Assembly (NCBI RefSeq): GCF_029309835.1
Contig: NZ_JARJHL010000011.1
Location: forward strand, 248,001-312,000
Direction of reading: 5' to 3'
Origin: Paracoccus sp. DMF-8
Lineage (GTDB): Bacteria > Pseudomonadota > Alphaproteobacteria > Rhodobacterales > Rhodobacteraceae
Length of the DNA stretch: 64,000 bases
Made by a program: the position numbers and the translations under genes. How positions within the stretch are numbered: the stretch's first letter is position 1; each line of letters begins with the position of its first letter. Below the pieces are notes generated by a model. The model made no database searches and was not told where the DNA came from. It saw nothing but the letters and a program-made list of their open reading frames with translations. Below are positions 1-8,310 of the stretch, one piece after another.

Positions 1-1
1 G

Positions 2-757
2 GCGGGCCAGCCCGATATTTCAGTCTGGTCCACGCGCGCCAGCTACAAGGACAGCCGCTTTGGCATGGACTGGATGAACTACCTGCTGCGGCGCCATGGC
101 AGCGGGCATTGGTGTCTGACGGTCGATCCCGACGAATTTCTGGTCTATCCACATTGCGATACGCGGCCCCTGCGGGCGCTGACCGACTGGCTGGATGCCT
201 CGACGATCAAATCCTTTTCCGCGATGCTGCTGGACATGTATCCCAAGGGCCAGATCACCGAACAACCCTATGTCGAAGGGCAGAACCCCTTTGAAATCGC
301 CTGCTGGTTCGATCCGGCGAATTACGCGATCCGCAAGAATGGCGAATTCGGCAATCTGTGGATTCAGGGCGGGCCGCGCGGCCGTGTCTTTTTCCCCGAG
401 GATCCGCAGAACGCCCCCGCGCTGAACAAGATCCCGCTGGTCCGGTGGGAACGGTCCTATGCCTATGCCAGCTCGACCCATATGCTGCTGCCGCGCTCGC
501 TGAACCTCGTCTATGACGAGGATGGCGGCGAAAAGGCCTCGGGGTGCCTGCTGCATGCGAAATTCCTGTCCACCTTCGTCGCCAAATCGGCCGAAGAACT
601 GGACCGCCAGCAGCATTATGCCGACAGTCAGGAATACCGCGCCTATCATTCCGCGTTGAAGGATGACATCGACCTGTGGTGCGACCAGTCGCGGCGCTTC
701 GACGACTGGCGCCAGCTTGAGGACCTTGGCCTGATTTCCAAGGGCAACTGGGCATGA
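2..757 (+). CDS. glycosyltransferase family 2 protein, 5' end outside the window
   Basis: The reading frame is already open at base 2, so the true start lies upstream; 251 residues are visible. Near the beginning are SYKDSRFGMDW and the acidic motif DPDEFLV, which fits the metal- and nucleotide-sugar-binding DxD region of GT-A fold enzymes of the family 2/92 type. It probably transfers a sugar to a cell-surface or exopolysaccharide acceptor; donor and acceptor cannot be read from the sequence. Its TGA stop overlaps the ATG of the next gene (ATGA), so the two are probably translationally coupled and belong to one glycan locus with the downstream sulfotransferase. Confidence 0.8.
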   Translation, partial: AGQPDISVWSTRASYKDSRFGMDWMNYLLRRHGSGHWCLTVDPDEFLVYPHCDTRPLRALTDWLDASTIKSFSAMLLDMYPKGQITEQPYVEGQNPFEIACWFDPANYAIRKNGEFGNLWIQGGPRGRVFFPEDPQNAPALNKIPLVRWERSYAYASSTHMLLPRSLNLVYDEDGGEKASGCLLHAKFLSTFVAKSAEELDRQQHYADSQEYRAYHSALKDDIDLWCDQSRRFDDWRQLEDLGLISKGNWA

Positions 758-2451
758 CGATGGCGGTGGCGGGCGGCAGGCAGGTCAAGCTGGGCGTGGT
801 GATGCTGTGCCACAACGAACTGGCGCTGGCCGCGCGCATGGTGCGGACCTGGGTCACGGGCGGGGCGGCGGTGTCGGTCCATGTCGATGCCCGCACCCCC
901 GATGCCGAGGTGGCCGGGATGCAGGCCGCGCTGGCCGATCAGCGCGATGTCGTCTTTTGCCGCAGGCGGCCCTGCGAATGGGGCATGTTCGGCATGGTCG
1001 ACGCCACACAAGAGGCGGCGGCGATGCTGCTGGACCGTTTCGAGCATGTTACCCATGTGCTGCTGGTCTCGGGCTCTTGCCTGCCGCTGCGTCCGATTGC
1101 CGATCTGGTCGCCTTTCTGCAACGCCACCCGCAGCGCGACTTTCTGGAAAGCGTCACGGCGGTTGATGTCGGCTGGACCGTCGGCGGCTTGAACGAGGAA
1201 CGCTTTACCCTGCGTTTTCCGTTTTCCTTTCGCCACCGGCGCTGGCTTTTCGACAATTATGTTGACCTGCAACGCCGGTTGCGGGTGCGGCGCAGGATCC
1301 CCGAAGGCATCGTGCCGCATCTGGGATCGCAATGGTGGTGCCTGACGCGGGGCACGCTGACTGCGATCCTGACCGATCCGCGCCGCCCGGAATTCGACCG
1401 CTATTTCCAGCGGGTCTGGGTGCCGGATGAAAGCTATTTCCAGACGCTGGCGCGGCGCCATTCGGTGAATATCGAAAGCCGGTCGCTGACGCTGGCGAAA
1501 TTCGACGATCAGGGCAAACCCTATATCTTCTACGAAGATCACCGCCAGATGCTGGAGGAATCGGGCTGTTTCATCGCCCGCAAGATCTGGCCCCATGCAA
1601 CCGGGCTTTACGATTATTTTCCGCGCCCGGCAGGGGTCGCGCCATCCGCCGCCGAACCGCAGCCCGCGCGGATCGGGCGGCTGATCAACCGGGCGGTGGC
1701 GCGGCGCAATCTGGGGCGGCCGGGGCTGTATATGCAAAGCCGCTTTCCCAGACAGGACTGCGAAAACGGCAAGACCGCCGCGCCCTATGCGGTGCTTTAC
1801 GGCTTTTCCGACATGTTCCCCGGCTTTCAGGAATGGCTGCAGGCCCGCGTCGATGCCGATGTCCATGGCCATCTGCTGGCCCCGGACGAGGTCGAATTCG
1901 CGGGCGGGGCGCAGGTCGGGCCGGGGGCGCTGCCGAACAGTGCGGCGCTGCGCGATCTGGACCCAAAGGGCTTTCTGGCCAACCTGATCCGCGCCTCGAA
2001 CCGGACCCAGATCTGGCAGTTCAGCCCGCGCGACCGCCAGAATCTGAACTGGTTCATGGCCACCGACCCCAATGCCCGGCTATTTGTGATCACAGGGGCA
2101 TGGGCGCTGCCCCTGTATCAATCCGGCATGCCCTTTGACGATGTGCGGCGGATCGCGGCGATCCTGCAGCGCAAGGAAACGGACATGCTGGCCGTGCTGC
2201 AATCGGTCTGGCTCAAGGCGCGGGTGCACAGCTGGAACCTTGCCGATTTCTCGGCCCGGCCGGCGGCGGCGCTGCAAACCGTGGTGCAGCGCCTTGGCGG
2301 AGAGCCGGCGCAGGCCGCGGATCCGCCTGCGATCCGCGATCTGACGGGCATCGGGCGCTTTTTCCAGCGTCTGCGCAACGCGGGGCTGCGCCCGCAGAAC
2401 ATGGGTGATTTCGCGGTCGAAGAACCGCCACAAAAGGCAGGGCCGACATGA
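754..2451 (+). CDS. GT14-like (Core-2/I-branching type) glycosyltransferase with a large C-terminal domain
   Basis: 565 residues. The N-terminal ~270 residues look like the Branch/GT14 family of beta-1,6-N-acetylglucosaminyltransferases: a start strand ending in MLCHNE, then VSVHVDAR, a central SGSCLPLRP, GSQWWCLTRG, and VPDESYFQTL with its acidic catalytic-type residues. The remaining ~270 residues form a separate domain that I recognise only as the uncharacterised C-terminal region of similar rhodobacterial proteins (DUF5928-like, from memory). The gene overlaps its neighbours by ATGA at both ends, which points to tight coupling with the upstream glycosyltransferase and the downstream sulfotransferase. 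The actual sugar transferred is unknown. Confidence 0.8.
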   Translation: MTMAVAGGRQVKLGVVMLCHNELALAARMVRTWVTGGAAVSVHVDARTPDAEVAGMQAALADQRDVVFCRRRPCEWGMFGMVDATQEAAAMLLDRFEHVTHVLLVSGSCLPLRPIADLVAFLQRHPQRDFLESVTAVDVGWTVGGLNEERFTLRFPFSFRHRRWLFDNYVDLQRRLRVRRRIPEGIVPHLGSQWWCLTRGTLTAILTDPRRPEFDRYFQRVWVPDESYFQTLARRHSVNIESRSLTLAKFDDQGKPYIFYEDHRQMLEESGCFIARKIWPHATGLYDYFPRPAGVAPSAAEPQPARIGRLINRAVARRNLGRPGLYMQSRFPRQDCENGKTAAPYAVLYGFSDMFPGFQEWLQARVDADVHGHLLAPDEVEFAGGAQVGPGALPNSAALRDLDPKGFLANLIRASNRTQIWQFSPRDRQNLNWFMATDPNARLFVITGAWALPLYQSGMPFDDVRRIAAILQRKETDMLAVLQSVWLKARVHSWNLADFSARPAAALQTVVQRLGGEPAQAADPPAIRDLTGIGRFFQRLRNAGLRPQNMGDFAVEEPPQKAGPT

Positions 2452-3836
2452 GCGACAGTCCCAAATTCAAGCGTTTCGTGATCTTTGCCGAAATGCGCAC
2501 CGGCTCGAACCTGCTGGAAGCGACGCTGAACGCGCTGAAGCGCGTCACCTGCTTTGGCGAGGCCTTCAACCCCTATATGATGGGCTGGCCCGACAAGGAC
2601 GAACTGAAGGGCATCACCCGCGCCGAGCGCGAGGCCGATCCCCTGCGCCTGCTGGCTGCGCTGTGGGACAAGCCCAACCACCTGCCGGGCTTTCGCTATT
2701 TCCACGACCATGACCCGCGCGTGTTCGACGCGATCATGGACGACCGCGAATGCGCCAAGATCATCCTGACGCGCAATCCGGTGGACAGCTATGTCTCGAC
2801 CGTGCTGGCGCGCGAAACCAACCAGTGGAAGCTGAACGAGACAGAGACCCCGATCCCCGCCGCGATCCGTTTCGACGGCGACGAATTCCGCCGCGATCTG
2901 TCCGCGATCGAGGAATTTCAGCTGCGCGTGCTGAACCGCTTGCAGACCAGCGGGCAGGCCGGGTTCTGGTTGGGGTATGAGGATTTGCGCGACGCCGATG
3001 TGATGACCGGCCTGCTGCATTGGCTGGGCCGCACCGATCTGGAACGGGTCGAGCCTGCCAATGATCAGGTGCCCCAGAACCCGCGCGAACTGGCGGAAAA
3101 GGTCACGAATTTCGACGAGATGCAGGCCGATCTGGCGCAGCTTGATCCGTTCATGCTGCGCCGCATCCCGAATTTCGAACCGCGCCGCGGCCCGAATGTT
3201 CCCGGATTCGTCGGTGCCGATGCGGGGCGGGGCATCCTGTTCATGCCGGTCAAGGGCGGGCCGGCCGATGCCGTGATCCAGTGGTTGCGCGCGCAGGGCC
3301 GGCTGGAACGCAGCTTCAACCAGAACAGCCTGCGCCAGTGGAAACGCGACCGTCCGGGGCATCGCAGCTTTACCGTGCTGCGCCACCCCCTGTTCCGGGC
3401 ATGGACCGCGTTTCAGGCGCTGCTGACCGGCAAGAACGCCGACCAGCGCCAGATGATGCGTCAGGTTTACCGCGTCAACCTGCCTGCGGACATGGATATC
3501 CCTGCCATGACGCAATCCGAAACCATTGATCGTTTTGGGGAATTTCTGGACTTTCTGCGCCGCAACCTGAATGCGCAGACGACGCTGGCCGTTCACCCCG
3601 GTTGGGCCAGCCAGTCCGAGGTCCTGCAGGGCTTTGCGCGCTTTTCCCCGCCCGATTTCGTGATCCGCGAAGATGATCTGGCGCGGGGGCTGGGCTGGGT
3701 GGCCGACAGCACGGCGGTGGCGGGCGACGGCGCGCCAAGGCCGGAAACCATGCCCGCCTTCATCGACAAGCCGCGCCTGCACAAGGCCGCCCGCGCGGCC
3801 TATCTGCGCGATTACGTTGCCTTTGGCTTTGAATGA
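2448..3836 (+). CDS. NodH-like sulfotransferase with tandem sulfotransferase domains
   Basis: 462 residues. The first half carries a PAPS-dependent sulfotransferase signature: FAEMRTGSNLLEA (5'-phosphosulfate loop, residues ~10-22) and ILTRNPVDSYVS (3'-phosphate loop, ~105-116). The second half (from ~260) repeats the plan in a weaker form: ILFMPVKGGPADAV resembles the IPKTGGTS loop of Sulfotransfer_2 proteins, and FTVLRHPLFRAWTAF resembles their RHP..R..S.Y loop. The second domain lacks the usual Lys-Thr pair, so it may be inactive. Rhodobacterial homologues are usually named NodH; no nodulation role is implied. The start ATG overlaps the upstream stop (ATGA). The 3' end overlaps the convergent EamA gene by 25 bases. 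Confidence 0.82.
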   Translation: MSDSPKFKRFVIFAEMRTGSNLLEATLNALKRVTCFGEAFNPYMMGWPDKDELKGITRAEREADPLRLLAALWDKPNHLPGFRYFHDHDPRVFDAIMDDRECAKIILTRNPVDSYVSTVLARETNQWKLNETETPIPAAIRFDGDEFRRDLSAIEEFQLRVLNRLQTSGQAGFWLGYEDLRDADVMTGLLHWLGRTDLERVEPANDQVPQNPRELAEKVTNFDEMQADLAQLDPFMLRRIPNFEPRRGPNVPGFVGADAGRGILFMPVKGGPADAVIQWLRAQGRLERSFNQNSLRQWKRDRPGHRSFTVLRHPLFRAWTAFQALLTGKNADQRQMMRQVYRVNLPADMDIPAMTQSETIDRFGEFLDFLRRNLNAQTTLAVHPGWASQSEVLQGFARFSPPDFVIREDDLARGLGWVADSTAVAGDGAPRPETMPAFIDKPRLHKAARAAYLRDYVAFGFE

Positions 3837-4762
3837 CGCCAACCCTGCGGCGTCATCGCCTTGCGCTGGCGGGCGTGGCGGATGCCCAGTTGACGTTCGC
3901 GCCAGATGATCGCGATTCCCGCCGCGACGACGATGGCCGAACCGGTCAGCATGGTCAGCGTCGGGGCTTCGTTGAAACCGACATAGCCGATCACCAGCGC
4001 CAGCAGGATCGAGGCATATTCGAACGGCGCCACCAGCGAGGCATCGGCATGGCGATAGGCCGAGGTCAGCAGGATCTGCCCGATCCCGCCCAGCAGGCCC
4101 GTGGCGATCATCATCACCAGCGTCCACCCCGTCGGCACCACCCAGCCAAAGGGCAGCGTGGTCAGCGCCAGCAGCGATGAGGTGATCGAAAACCAGAAAA
4201 CGATGACCACCGTGCGTTCTTCCTGCACCAGCTTGCGGATGAAGATCTGGGCCAGCGCCGAACAGCTTGCCCCTGACAGGGCCAGCACCGCGCCAAGCGT
4301 CTGCGCCGTCGTCAGATGCGCGCTGTCGACGCCGAACCGGGGCAGCAGGACGATGACCACGCCGATCAGCCCGACCAGCACGGAAATCAGGCGAAAGGCG
4401 CGCACATCCTCGCCCAGAAACATCGCGGCAAAGATGACGGTCAGCAGGGGTGCGGCATAGCCGATGGCCGTCGCCTCGGGGAAAGGCAGATAGCCAAGGG
4501 CGGCAAAGTTCAGCGCCATCGCCGAGGTGCCGATAAAGCCGCGATAGAAATGTTTCATCGGCTGGCGGGTGCCGACGCCCTGCCGCAGTTCCCGCCGGAT
4601 CGCCAGCCAGATGACGATCACCGGAATCGCGAAAAAGGACCGGAAAAACACCTGCTCCCCCGGTGGCGCCGCGTCCGAGGTCGCCTTGATCAGCGCGGCC
4701 ATCAGGGTAAAGACGATAACGCTGGACAGTTTCAGGGCGATGCCCTTGCCTGACTGGCTCAT
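3812..4762 (-). CDS. EamA/DMT-family transporter
   Basis: 316 residues, starting [11 protein letters not shown] at the ATG that overlaps the stop of queG (ATGA). About ten hydrophobic segments occur in two EamA-type halves, which is the standard drug/metabolite transporter layout. The first helix contains the family-like [12 protein letters not shown]. An inner-membrane exporter or importer of a small metabolite is likely; the substrate cannot be inferred. It is the last gene of the queG-EamA pair and its final 25 bases overlap the sulfotransferase gene on the other strand. Confidence 0.85.
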   Translation of the reverse strand: MSQSGKGIALKLSSVIVFTLMAALIKATSDAAPPGEQVFFRSFFAIPVIVIWLAIRRELRQGVGTRQPMKHFYRGFIGTSAMALNFAALGYLPFPEATAIGYAAPLLTVIFAAMFLGEDVRAFRLISVLVGLIGVVIVLLPRFGVDSAHLTTAQTLGAVLALSGASCSALAQIFIRKLVQEERTVVIVFWFSITSSLLALTTLPFGWVVPTGWTLVMMIATGLLGGIGQILLTSAYRHADASLVAPFEYASILLALVIGYVGFNEAPTLTMLTGSAIVVAAGIAIIWRERQLGIRHARQRKAMTPQGWRHSKPKAT

Positions 4763-5808
4763 GACAACCTTTCGACCGCCCAGAGGGCGGCATCTGCGAC
4801 GGCGGGATCGGGGTCCTGGGTCAGGCGCTGCGCGCTGGCCCGCAATTCGGGGCGGCCGGAATTTCCGATGGCATACAGAACATTGCGCACGATCCGGTCG
4901 CGCCCGATGCGCTTGATCGGCGACCCGGAAAAGCGTTCGCGAAATCCGGCATCGTCCAGCGCCGCCAGATCGGCCAGGTCGGGGGCGCGATGGGGGCCGT
5001 GATAGCGCAGTTCGCTGGCCTCTTGCGCGAATTTGTTCCAGGGGCAGGCGGCAAGGCAATCGTCGCAGCCATAGATCCGGTTGCCCAGTTGCGGGCGGAA
5101 TTCGGCCGGGACGGGCCCCTTGTGTTCGATTGTCAGATAGGAAATGCAGCGCCGCGCATCCAGTTGATAGGGCGCCGGAAAGGCATTGGTCGGGCAGGCG
5201 TCCAGACAGGCGCGGCAATTGCCGCAATGCGACACCTCGGCGCCGTCACCGGGCAGGTCGATGGTGGTAAAGATCGAACCCAGAAAGAACCAGCTGCCAA
5301 GGCGGCGCGACAGGAGGTTGGTGTGCTTGCCCTGCCAGCCCAGACCTGCCGCCTGCGCCAGCGGCTTTTCCATGACCGGGGCGGTGTCGACAAAGACCTT
5401 GATCTGTTCGCCGGGGCGCTGGTCCAGCAGCCAGCGACCGACGCGCTTCAGCCGCTTCTTGACCAGATCGTGGTAATCGCGGCCCTGCGCATAGACGCTG
5501 ATCGCGCCCTTGTCGGACTGGCCGACGGTGTCCATCGGGTCGTAGCCCGGCGTATACAGTTCGGCCAGCATGATGACGGAACGCGCCTCGGGCCATAGCG
5601 CGGCGGGGCTGGCGCGCCAGTGGCTGCGCTCGGCCATCCAGCCCATGTCGCCGTGGCGGCCCTGTTCCAGAAAGGCGGCCAGCCGTTCGGGCAGGGCGGG
5701 GACCGCGTCGGGGCGGCAGATGCCGATGTCGGAAAACCCCTCGCTCCGCGCATGGTCCTGCAGCCGCGCCTTCGACGCGGCCGGGGTTTCAGAAATCGAG
5801 TTCGGCAT
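4759..5808 (-). CDS. queG: epoxyqueuosine reductase
   Basis: 349 residues, normal for QueG. It catalyses the last step of queuosine formation in tRNA, reducing epoxyqueuosine with a cobalamin cofactor and two [4Fe-4S] clusters. The ferredoxin-like cluster motifs are clear: [16 protein letters not shown] and [13 protein letters not shown]. The ATG used ([10 protein letters not shown]) is the first that gives a normal N-terminus; the frame stays open for another 26 codons upstream but that stretch is not QueG-like. The start overlaps the end of the GST gene by 20 bases and the stop overlaps the EamA start, so the three genes are probably cotranscribed. Confidence 0.93.
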   Translation of the reverse strand: MPNSISETPAASKARLQDHARSEGFSDIGICRPDAVPALPERLAAFLEQGRHGDMGWMAERSHWRASPAALWPEARSVIMLAELYTPGYDPMDTVGQSDKGAISVYAQGRDYHDLVKKRLKRVGRWLLDQRPGEQIKVFVDTAPVMEKPLAQAAGLGWQGKHTNLLSRRLGSWFFLGSIFTTIDLPGDGAEVSHCGNCRACLDACPTNAFPAPYQLDARRCISYLTIEHKGPVPAEFRPQLGNRIYGCDDCLAACPWNKFAQEASELRYHGPHRAPDLADLAALDDAGFRERFSGSPIKRIGRDRIVRNVLYAIGNSGRPELRASAQRLTQDPDPAVADAALWAVERLS

Positions 5809-6478
5809 AATGCGGCGCCGGGGGCACGCCCGGCAGGTGATCGGCCAGCAGGCTGCGAAAGGCGGGGCGCGACTTGATCGTCGCATACCATTCCTGCAGC
5901 AGTTCCGACCGGGTCCAGTCCACGTCCGAGATATAATCCAGACAGGAAAAATGCGCCGCCGCCGTGAAATCGGCCAGCGTCATCGTCGGCCCGGCCAGCC
6001 AGCGGCGGGTTTCCAGCAGCCCGGTCAGGTAATCCATATGATCCTTGATTGCCCGAAGGCCCGCCTTGACGGTGCGGCTGTCGGGGTAACCGGCCTTCAT
6101 CACCTTTTTCCAGACGCGTTCGGTCATCACCGGCTGCGTCACCTCGGCGTTGAATTTGTCGTCGAACCACGCGCACAACCGGCGCACCTCGTAGCGGTCG
6201 GCGGGCGCGGTCGGCATCAGGGCCGGAATCGGATAGGTTTCATCCAGATATTCGCAGATCGCCTGGCTTTCGGCCAGCAGGCGGCCATCCATGCGCAGCA
6301 CCGGCAGCTTGCCCGCCGGGTTGCGGCGCAGCAGTTCCGAGCCGGGTTCCCAATAGCGATCCTCGACCAGTTCGACCTCGATCCGCTTTTCGCCCAGAAC
6401 CAGCCGGACCTTGCGGCAATAGGGCGACAGCGGGATGTGGTAAAGGCGGATGGTCTGCGAAGAGGACGAGGTATTCAT
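5789..6478 (-). CDS. glutathione S-transferase family protein
   Basis: 229 residues from ATG at [10 protein letters not shown]. The N-terminal thioredoxin-like domain shows [23 protein letters not shown] and ESQAICEYL, the glutathione-binding landmarks of bacterial GSTs. The C-terminal all-helical domain follows and includes [19 protein letters not shown], containing the usual N-capping Ser/Asp region. It is cytoplasmic and probably conjugates or reduces small electrophiles. It lies between mtgA and queG on the same strand and overlaps queG by 20 bases. Confidence 0.88.
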   Translation of the reverse strand: MNTSSSSQTIRLYHIPLSPYCRKVRLVLGEKRIEVELVEDRYWEPGSELLRRNPAGKLPVLRMDGRLLAESQAICEYLDETYPIPALMPTAPADRYEVRRLCAWFDDKFNAEVTQPVMTERVWKKVMKAGYPDSRTVKAGLRAIKDHMDYLTGLLETRRWLAGPTMTLADFTAAAHFSCLDYISDVDWTRSELLQEWYATIKSRPAFRSLLADHLPGVPPAPHYAELDF

Positions 6479-6565
6479 TGCGCGGCTGGACCCGGACTTG
6501 TGGCTTTGGGCGGTGATACGCCCGCGGCTCTTGCGTTTCAACCGCGACGCATTGCCGATCCGGGA

Positions 6566-7306
6566 TCAGCAGGCGTTTTCGCGCAGCGACAGCCCAGGGC
6601 AGCGGTCGCGCCCGTCGCGCGCGATGGTCGCCGCGCCATCGGCAATGGCCCTTGTGCGGCGCGATCCGGTATCGGGTCTGCGGCTTTTCGGGGCGGGCAG
6701 GATGCTGGCCAGCGCGGCGGCCTGACGGGTGGTCAGCTTGTCGGGCGTGGTGCCGAAATGGTGGCGCGCGGCGGCGTGGATGCCAAAGACGCCGGGGCCG
6801 AATTCGGCGACGTTCAGATAGACCTCGACGATGCGGCGCTTGGACCACAGGGCCTCGATCAGCGGGGTATAGGCGGTTTCCAGAACCTTGCGCGGCCAGC
6901 TGCGGCCCTGCCACAGATAGACGTTCTTGGCCGTCTGCTGGCTGAGGGTCGAGGCGCCGCGCGACGATCCCGAAGCCACGACCTTGCGGATTTCGGTCAT
7001 GTCGAAACCCCAGTGATTGCAGAAATTCGCATCCTCGGCCGCGACGACGGAACGGATCATCACCGGCGCGATGTCGTGATAGCGGGTCCATTGCCGCGCG
7101 GTGCCGGGATGCTGGCGGGTTTCGGCCACGATGGTCCATGTCGTCGGCGGGTTTATCATGCTGTAAAACAGCACCAGCCCGACCATCAGCGCGGCAAAGC
7201 GCAGCCCAAGCCAGCGGACCCAACCCCAGAGCCACGCAAATAGGCCCCGAAACAAGCTGTTCCGGGACCGGCGTTCCGTATCAGAGAGGTTGCCACCCTG
7301 CCGCAT
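6566..7306 (-). CDS. mtgA: monofunctional biosynthetic peptidoglycan transglycosylase
   Basis: 246 residues. One membrane anchor (~30-50) is followed by a GT51 glycosyltransferase domain. Motifs in order are EDANFCNHWGFD (catalytic Glu), GASTLSQQTAKN, and RRIVEVYLNVAEFGPG. It polymerises lipid II into glycan strands at the outer face of the inner membrane, without a transpeptidase domain. Length and motif spacing match MtgA. It is upstream of the GST-queG-EamA run with an 87-base gap. Confidence 0.93.
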   Translation of the reverse strand: MRQGGNLSDTERRSRNSLFRGLFAWLWGWVRWLGLRFAALMVGLVLFYSMINPPTTWTIVAETRQHPGTARQWTRYHDIAPVMIRSVVAAEDANFCNHWGFDMTEIRKVVASGSSRGASTLSQQTAKNVYLWQGRSWPRKVLETAYTPLIEALWSKRRIVEVYLNVAEFGPGVFGIHAAARHHFGTTPDKLTTRQAAALASILPAPKSRRPDTGSRRTRAIADGAATIARDGRDRCPGLSLRENAC

Positions 7307-7379
7307 GGGGGCGTGGTGTCATGATGACGGTGACAAGGTCAAGCGTTGACAGCAGACTGCGCGGGCGAGGCTGCTGAAA

Positions 7380-8003
7380 TCAGCGCCCGATGGGGCCGGG
7401 ATCGGGGACCGGGGGCACGTCGGTCGTGGGGGCCGCAGGCGGCGCGTCGGTGTCGGTGCCAGTGTTAGTGTTCGTGTTGGCGCCGGGTTGCGGTGCGACG
7501 GTTTCGTGCAGCCTGCCGCCCGCAAAGGCCTCGCGCAGGCGGTCTTCATCGGCATTCGACAGCGAGCTTTGCAGGACGCGGCCACGTTTGTTGAAAGCCT
7601 CGATCCGGGGCAGGACCTTGTCGGCCGTGACCTTGCGCAGTAGCACGAAAACCGCCGAGCCGCCGGGGACGACGGCATGGCTGACCTCGCGCATGAAATC
7701 GTCATTGATGCCGATATCGGTGAAGCGCCCGGCAATCGCGCCGGATGCCGCGCCCACCGCCGCGCCAAGCAGCGGGTTCAGGAACAGCACCCCGACCAGC
7801 GCGCCCCAGAAGCCGCCGCCGACCGCGCCCGCGGCGGTCAGGTTGACCGCCTGATGCAGGCGGATGTCATCTTCGGAACTGCGGGTGGCGACGACGACGT
7901 CATCCATTTCCAGCAGGTATTCCTTTTGCATCTTGACCAGTTCGGCGCGTAGCTCGAACCCGGTTGGCTCATCTTCGAATGCGATGACGATCAGATCGGA
8001 CAT
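7380..8003 (-). CDS. DUF1269 family protein with low-complexity tail
   Basis: 207 residues from ATG at MSDLIVIAFEDE. Residues ~60-95 form a glycine/alanine-rich hydrophobic stretch (GAVGGGFWGALVGVLF, then GAAVGAASGAIAG) typical of DUF1269 proteins, probably membrane-inserting or membrane-associated. The C-terminus is a low-complexity tail of alternating Asn-Thr and Asp-Thr followed by a proline-rich stretch. The function of the family is not known. It is separated from mtgA by 73 bases. Confidence 0.82.
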   Translation of the reverse strand: MSDLIVIAFEDEPTGFELRAELVKMQKEYLLEMDDVVVATRSSEDDIRLHQAVNLTAAGAVGGGFWGALVGVLFLNPLLGAAVGAASGAIAGRFTDIGINDDFMREVSHAVVPGGSAVFVLLRKVTADKVLPRIEAFNKRGRVLQSSLSNADEDRLREAFAGGRLHETVAPQPGANTNTNTGTDTDAPPAAPTTDVPPVPDPGPIGR

Positions 8004-8310
8004 GAGGGATTTACCTTGTGAGATTTCGGCTGTGACGGCCAACGCCGTGGCTGGCGGCTCTGTTCCGCCGCGCCTGCGTATTGTGCAGAGATTACATAAA
8101 ATATCTGGAAAAGCGGTTCAGTTGTTAATCTTACGTTCACACCTGCAAGCGTAGAACATGGATGTGCAACGGGAAACGCGCCCGTATGTGGCCGCAAGGC
8201 CGAAGGTGGAACTGGTGTGGATCTGCCGCAGGCCCGTGATCGTGCCGCGGCAATCGAAAGGGGCGGCATGGCTGCCGCCCTTTTCTGTAACACCGGCCTG
8301 CCTTGTCGGC
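8004..8310. other. intergenic region between gltB and the DUF1269 gene
   Basis: About 300 bases with no convincing gene. The part next to the DUF1269 start (8040-8160) is less GC-rich and probably holds its promoter on the minus strand. The part next to gltB holds a hairpin terminator, listed separately. Confidence 0.5.
8257..8284 (-). terminator. bidirectional hairpin terminator after gltB
   Basis: A perfect 8-bp stem (GGGCGGCA at 8261-8268 with TGCCGCCC at 8273-8280, 4-base loop) is flanked by AAAG on one side and TTTT on the other. It lies just beyond the gltB stop at 8311 and would end the gltB transcript; on the + strand it ends in TTTT and could also block readthrough from the other side. 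Confidence 0.65.

Noticed and set aside
2118..4793. 891-codon frame on the minus strand spanning the sulfotransferase and EamA genes
   Set aside because: It is a different frame from the EamA gene and antisense to the sulfotransferase; no homology.
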